A DNA stretch of 64,000 nt, taken from the NCBI GenBank assembly GCA_017399915.1, contig JAFQAS010000049.1, positions 58,063-122,062 on the forward strand. The letters are read 5' to 3'. The notes beneath the pieces are model-generated. The model was given only the letters and a program-made list of their open reading frames with translations. It was not told the origin of the DNA and ran no database searches. Origin of the DNA: Muribaculaceae bacterium. GTDB lineage: Bacteria; Bacteroidota; Bacteroidia; Bacteroidales; Muribaculaceae. Of this stretch, positions 59,416 through 64,000 are shown in pieces. Both the position numbers and the translations under genes were made by a program. The first letter of the stretch is position 1, and every line of letters begins with the position of its first letter.

Positions 59416-61275
59416 TCAGAAATTTTGCAATATATAGATTGCGCGAGGTGCAAATGTCATTTCCTCTTTTATCTCAACAATCTCTCCGGTTAGCACATCT
59501 TTATATTTTGCGCCTATAGGCATCACTTCGAGAGTGCGCTCCATAGTTGTGGTCAACTCTTCGTCGTTACCATTCATCAACACATGAATTTCCTTATCAC
59601 CAAGTTTGCGAGTATATGCATATATGCCATTTTGAGGCATAAAGTGTTTCAACGAGCCCTTTGCAATCACCTCATTTGCCTCACCCTTACGCCAATTTAG
59701 AACTTTTGCAAGGAACGCATATGCATCATTTTGCATAGCCGTGCGACCTTCGGCAGTAAACGCATTTGTAGCATCACCGGGGAATCCGCCGGGGAAATCG
59801 CGACGCACATAGCCATCACTACCCTCTTTCGAGCCACTCATCAACAATTCTGTTCCATAATATATTTGAGGGATACCGCGCGAGGTGAGCAAAAATGCTT
59901 GCGCTTGTTTCCACCAGCCCAAATCTGTAGGCTGCTCAAGCAAAAAGCGGTCGGTATCATGATTATCCAAGAATGTAAGTATCTTTTGAGGCTCAGGGAA
60001 TAGATAGTCGAGCGAAAGATGGTCATAAATTGCATTCAAGCCGGTCCATGGATTTGTTTGTTCACTAAATGCCTTGCGAGCGGTTTGCGACAATACAAAG
60101 TCCATCACCGTAGGAAGATTTGAATCGCCCTCGGTACAAACTTTGCTGCCACGTTGCCAAAATGCTTCACCGCCTTCATTGCCATACCAGCACTCTCCTA
60201 CTATATTATAATGAGGATATTCCTTTTCCACGGCATCAATCCATTGCGCCATTGGCTGCAAAAATGCATATGGGTGGGTATCCATTCTTATACCGTCAAT
60301 TTTCGACGACTCAATCCACCATATAGAGTTTTGCACCAAATATTTCATCAAATGAGGATTGTTTTGATTTAAATCGGGCATTGACTCAACAAACCAACCA
60401 TCGGTAGTGCGTTTCTTATCATATTCACTCACATAAGGGTCGTGAATAGTAGTTAATCGATAGTTTGTTTGCACATACCCGTCGGGGAAGTTAAACCAAT
60501 CCTTTGAGGGACGATCGGTAAACCAATAGTGGTCGCTCCCACAATGGTTAAATATCATATCCATCACCACTTTTATATCGCGTTTGTGAGCCTCTTCAAC
60601 AAGGATGTTCCACTCCTCATTTGTACCAAATCGTGGGTCGATATTATAATAATCGGTAGTAGCATATCCATGATATGCGCCTCCGGGCATATCATTAGTT
60701 AGCACCGGATTTACCCATATTGCAGTAACGCCAAGCGAATCTATATAATCAAGATGATCTTGAATCCCCTTAATATCTCCCCCATGACGTCCATTGTGAT
60801 TACTTCTATCTGCAACGGTTTTATTTTTCAATGTTGCCACATTGTCATTTTCGGGATTTCCATTTGCAAAACGGTCGGGCATGATGAGATACAACACATC
60901 GCTCGCATCAAAGCCCACATATTCCTCAGGCTTACGATCACGAGCCTTTAGTTCATATTTTACCTTTGCCTTCTTTTTTCCGTGCGAGAATGTGAGGTTC
61001 ATCTCACCGGGCTGAGCGTCATCGCCTACCACAAAATAAAGGAATTGATAGTTGGGGCTATCCAATCGCGACACATCTACCAACTGCACTCCGGGGTAAT
61101 CGGCCAACGACACTTCGGCATCACGAATACCTTCGCCATGCACCATCACTTGCAATGTGTCTTGTGCCATACCCGTCCACCAATAAGGAGGATTCACTAC
61201 ATCTACTTGTGGTTTCGCTGCCATTGCACTCAACGACACTACCGCCGACAATAACAATATATTTCTACGTTTCAT
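59416..61275 (-). CDS. GH13 alpha-amylase/neopullulanase-like glycosidase
   Basis: This 619-residue secreted enzyme has a signal peptide (RRNILLLSAVVSLSAMA, start 61275) and an N-terminal beta-sandwich (about 25-120). The catalytic barrel has the four conserved regions: VVMDMIFNHCG, IDGIRMDTHPY (nucleophile Asp), NIVGECWYG (acid/base Glu) and FLDNHDTDRF. A C-terminal beta domain follows. The layout resembles SusA-type periplasmic neopullulanases that cut starch and maltodextrins, but no SusC/SusD pair is adjacent. A promoter TACATTTG is present (minus strand, 61303-61310). Confidence 0.92.
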   Translation of the reverse strand: MKRRNILLLSAVVSLSAMAAKPQVDVVNPPYWWTGMAQDTLQVMVHGEGIRDAEVSLADYPGVQLVDVSRLDSPNYQFLYFVVGDDAQPGEMNLTFSHGKKKAKVKYELKARDRKPEEYVGFDASDVLYLIMPDRFANGNPENDNVATLKNKTVADRSNHNGRHGGDIKGIQDHLDYIDSLGVTAIWVNPVLTNDMPGGAYHGYATTDYYNIDPRFGTNEEWNILVEEAHKRDIKVVMDMIFNHCGSDHYWFTDRPSKDWFNFPDGYVQTNYRLTTIHDPYVSEYDKKRTTDGWFVESMPDLNQNNPHLMKYLVQNSIWWIESSKIDGIRMDTHPYAFLQPMAQWIDAVEKEYPHYNIVGECWYGNEGGEAFWQRGSKVCTEGDSNLPTVMDFVLSQTARKAFSEQTNPWTGLNAIYDHLSLDYLFPEPQKILTFLDNHDTDRFLLEQPTDLGWWKQAQAFLLTSRGIPQIYYGTELLMSGSKEGSDGYVRRDFPGGFPGDATNAFTAEGRTAMQNDAYAFLAKVLNWRKGEANEVIAKGSLKHFMPQNGIYAYTRKLGDKEIHVLMNGNDEELTTTMERTLEVMPIGAKYKDVLTGEIVEIKEEMTFAPRAIYILQNF

Positions 61276-61341
61276 AACTTTTATTTTTTTGTTTATCCTA
61301 CGCAAATGTAGTAAATTTTCGTCAAACTTCCATTAAAAAAG

Positions 61342-61371
61342 AAAAGAGCAAGACTTTCGTCTCGCTCTTTT
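61342..61371 (-). terminator. Rho-independent terminator after the GDPD gene
   Basis: AAAGAGCGAGAC pairs with GTCTTGCTCTTT on the minus strand and a run of T follows. Confidence 0.9.
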
Positions 61372-61398
61372 TAACGATATATTGATATTATTTTAATA

Positions 61399-64000
61399 TC
61401 ATTTTTTGATAATCTTGGCTGACCCATCATTTACTCTCACAATGTAAATGCCAGCTGGCAAAGAACCCATATTAAGAGTTGCCACATTATCATCAACCGA
61501 CATTTCTACATCAACCATAGCACCAACATAGTTATACAATTCCAATACTGTAATATCTTCACTTGATGTTATGCTCACAACATCTACAACAGGATTTGGA
61601 GCCACTCTCAATGTAGTCTTATCTTCTATAACTATTTTATCAACTCCGGTAGAAGCATTTTTATTATATAGTTTATATTTTGCCATACCATTAGCAGGGC
61701 AATATTGATAGATATAACAACTATTATTATCTATTGCTTCAGCTCTTACCCAGTTAGCCACTGAATAGTTACCTCCGGTTTGATAGCCTAAATTACCTAT
61801 TGGTTCAACATTTGCAATAACTTCTTCGGTAGTCAAATCACGCACGGTAAATCCACCTTTGTAATTTGCTCCACTGCTATGGATAAATATCTCATGGTCG
61901 CATAATTTAAAGTATTCTCCACCTACCGAGCTGTTTCGAGCCGGTTGTGTTGTTGAAGAAGATCCGGCCATGAGTGCTGTATTTGTTCCTGTGTTATATG
62001 TATAATAACCACCTGAGCGCACTTGATAAATCCATTTTTGTGGATTATTTTCCATTGGGATTACATAACCGGCAGTTGAACCGGTCAACGATAGGCCTGT
62101 GTAAGAATTTACTGCAGTTGCTTTTCCTTCAACCATTGTGACTACACACACTGCTGTTTGACCATTAGGATATACATAAATATACCCACCTTCTTTTCCA
62201 AGGACATTGCCCGATGCGCTGATAAAGTTTGCTTGACCTTCCAAAGGAAGAGTTACATCAACCGAGATTGCTGTTCCGGGATTAGCTACAGTAGCTCCTG
62301 CAGGATATATAATAAAACTGTGGTTTGCTGTAGTTTCAGCATCGTTTCGAATCACCACGTTGCCTGCATCATCGCAATCACAACCCCATCCTTTTCCTCC
62401 GGCAATACTTCCGGTATATTCAGCTTCATCGGTAAAGATATGCAATTTACCTTCTTCTTTATTATTTACATAGAATTTGCCATTATGAGCCGAGCCTTGT
62501 TGTGCGTTTGTGCCATCAATATTAGATGGAGCATTGCCCAATGTTGTACTCTTTTCCCACACTGTTTCAAACACAAATTCCACATCCGAAGACACTTCTG
62601 GTTTATATGATGAATCATACATCTTATATACCGCCATACCATTGGCCGGGCAATATTGATATACATAACAGTTATAGTCGTCGATTCGTTGAATATTTAA
62701 CCAGTTGGCGCAAGTCTGATTTCCACCATCAACATATCCAAGCGTACCGATTGGAGTGATTGTAGCTGCCAATACCCCTTTGGTCAAGTCTTTCACACAG
62801 AATCCACCCTTATAATGAGCGCCACTGTTATACAAGAATACCTCTTTGCCTCCTAACTCAACGTATGCACCACCGATTGTAGTATTACGAGCCGGTGCAG
62901 TTGATGAATAAGAGTCGGCCATCAATGCCGAACTTGTTCCATTTGCATAGGTATAATATCCATTTGCACGCACTTGATAAATCCAGTTTTTAGGATCATT
63001 GTTTTTAGGGATAACATAACCTTCTGCTGTGCCTGTCAATGACAATGTGCTTGATTGTGTCACCTCTTTAACTTTTCCGTTTACTACTTTAATCACGTTG
63101 ACAGTTGTGCTTCCCGAAGGATAAGTGTAGATATAACCGCCATCACCAAGCACATCACCCGATGCAGAGAACACCATTGAAGCTCCACTTGCGAGCACCT
63201 CAACATCAATATTTACAGGAGTGCCGGGGTTTGACACTGTCGCTCCCGAAGGATATACCATAAATTTGTGGGCTGTTTCATTCAATGTATCTGCTCTAAG
63301 AATTATATTTCCGGCTTCATCTATCGCACAACCACGGCCATCAGCACCGGGAATACTACCAAGGCAACCCGATGAATTAAACAAGTATAATTTTTTATCT
63401 TTGTGATTGTGAACATATAATGTTTGGTTATAACCGCCACCTTGCAATGCATATGTACCATCAATATTTTCAGGAGCATTACCTAATGCTGTACTATTTT
63501 CCCATATCACTTCAATTTTTATATCTGATGGGTCTTCAACCGAAACATCAGGAAGTGTTGTTGGATCAAGATAGTCGGTAGTAATGTAATCACAACCATA
63601 ACCGGCATAAGTAGAATATGCCGAGTTTGTATTACATGACCACGCATTAACCAACAATCCCGCATCATGATATGCTTGCACACCGGCTTGTGTGATGCCA
63701 TCGCCCACACCCGGACCAATATGACAACCATTAGTTTTACACCAATCCAAATTGCTATCAAAACTTGTATCATAAACAAGAAGCATAATTTCCACATCGG
63801 GATAGTTCTTCTTTACATAAGTAAGACAGTTTTTCATTGATGTAAAGATAAAGCAATTATTGCGGAATCCTTTATCAATCACGATTTGCATAAGAGCCGG
63901 AATGTTAGATTGGTCATTAGAGTTTATACCATCGGCCCATTTTAGCTCAATCACAGGAGTCACATTATATTCTTTACAGATGTCGAGATATTCCTCAAAG
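61399..64000 (-). CDS. GDPD-family secreted protein with tandem modules and type IX sorting tail (partial)
   Basis: The gene runs off the right edge, so the N-terminus is missing; at least 866 residues are visible. The first ~140 are the end of a glycerophosphodiester phosphodiesterase barrel (VTPVIELKWADG, GLLVNAWSCNTNSAYST, GYGCDYITTDYLDP). Two tandem copies of a module of about 300 residues follow, each opening with W(E)xSTxLGNAPxNIDGT and closing with YVYQYCPANGMAxYK-like words. The last ~70 residues (LRVAPNPVVDVVSITS ... LPAGIYIVRVNDG) are a type IX secretion sorting domain. It probably acts on phosphodiesters at the cell surface. Confidence 0.82.
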   Translation of the reverse strand, partial: FEEYLDICKEYNVTPVIELKWADGINSNDQSNIPALMQIVIDKGFRNNCFIFTSMKNCLTYVKKNYPDVEIMLLVYDTSFDSNLDWCKTNGCHIGPGVGDGITQAGVQAYHDAGLLVNAWSCNTNSAYSTYAGYGCDYITTDYLDPTTLPDVSVEDPSDIKIEVIWENSTALGNAPENIDGTYALQGGGYNQTLYVHNHKDKKLYLFNSSGCLGSIPGADGRGCAIDEAGNIILRADTLNETAHKFMVYPSGATVSNPGTPVNIDVEVLASGASMVFSASGDVLGDGGYIYTYPSGSTTVNVIKVVNGKVKEVTQSSTLSLTGTAEGYVIPKNNDPKNWIYQVRANGYYTYANGTSSALMADSYSSTAPARNTTIGGAYVELGGKEVFLYNSGAHYKGGFCVKDLTKGVLAATITPIGTLGYVDGGNQTCANWLNIQRIDDYNCYVYQYCPANGMAVYKMYDSSYKPEVSSDVEFVFETVWEKSTTLGNAPSNIDGTNAQQGSAHNGKFYVNNKEEGKLHIFTDEAEYTGSIAGGKGWGCDCDDAGNVVIRNDAETTANHSFIIYPAGATVANPGTAISVDVTLPLEGQANFISASGNVLGKEGGYIYVYPNGQTAVCVVTMVEGKATAVNSYTGLSLTGSTAGYVIPMENNPQKWIYQVRSGGYYTYNTGTNTALMAGSSSTTQPARNSSVGGEYFKLCDHEIFIHSSGANYKGGFTVRDLTTEEVIANVEPIGNLGYQTGGNYSVANWVRAEAIDNNSCYIYQYCPANGMAKYKLYNKNASTGVDKIVIEDKTTLRVAPNPVVDVVSITSSEDITVLELYNYVGAMVDVEMSVDDNVATLNMGSLPAGIYIVRVNDGSAKIIKK

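Overview
The window is chromosomal DNA of a gut-type Bacteroidales bacterium, most like the Muribaculaceae/Prevotella/Bacteroides group. The evidence is the many promoters of the Bacteroidetes form TAnnTTTG, lipoproteins with the acidic stretch after the lipid cysteine used for surface export, BspA-like and type IX secretion-type C-termini, a Wzi-type capsule protein, glycine-lipid acyltransferases and DUF6377/DUF4465/DUF5074-type proteins. The family placement is inference. No rRNA, CRISPR array, insertion sequence or prophage was seen. Two tRNA genes are present (Gly-CCC and Leu-UAA).

Layout. 0-5 kb: a relic of a neuB 3' end, a membrane-tethered TPR/helix-turn-helix regulator, a BspA-like leucine-rich-repeat surface protein and dusB. 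5-15 kb: envelope and glycan genes (DUF2807 protein, polysaccharide flippase, Wzi protein, and a short legionaminic/sialic-type cassette legB-acetyltransferase-neuB), interrupted at 7.6-10.2 kb by accessory DNA with a 130-nt palindrome, a small secreted protein and a MORN-repeat protein. 15-24.5 kb: vitamin B12 capture. A TonB receptor, an unknown lipoprotein and a BtuG-like beta-propeller lipoprotein lie behind one cobalamin riboswitch; a DUF4465 (BtuH-like) lipoprotein lies behind a second. Between them are a BASS transporter, a Crp/Fnr regulator, a candidate structured small RNA and a DUF6377 regulator. 24.5-30.4 kb: a minus-strand glycan operon (membrane protein, GT2, epimerase, DUF115 protein) divergent from the glycine-lipid pair glsA-glsB.

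30.6-44.3 kb: housekeeping and small-lipoprotein genes: truA, speA, a TPR lipoprotein coupled to a histidine-rich lipoprotein, tRNA-Gly, three small minus-strand lipoproteins, a flavin reductase, mdh, an MsbA-like exporter, a CapA protein and an AraC regulator. 44.7-51.4 kb: a compact minus-strand operon of lipid kinase, DbpA-like helicase, periplasmic binding protein, POT-type transporter, FecCD-type permease and ABC ATPase, i.e. a metallophore/cobalamin-type importer with an unexpected POT transporter inside. 51.5-64 kb: a DSVAK-repeat lipoprotein, SulP transporter, fabD, tatA-tatC, a large unrecognised single-span protein, a TSCPD protein, tRNA-Leu, a YfcE-type phosphoesterase, a GH13 amylase and a truncated-by-window GDPD protein with a type IX sorting tail.

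Common theme: most genes serve the envelope (surface glycans, capsule, unusual lipids, lipoproteins, nutrient capture). The best-supported points of interest are the two riboswitch-controlled B12 loci with an uncharacterised middle gene, four genes whose promoter -7 element ends exactly 4 nt before the ATG, and the candidate small RNA at 21.35-21.57 kb.
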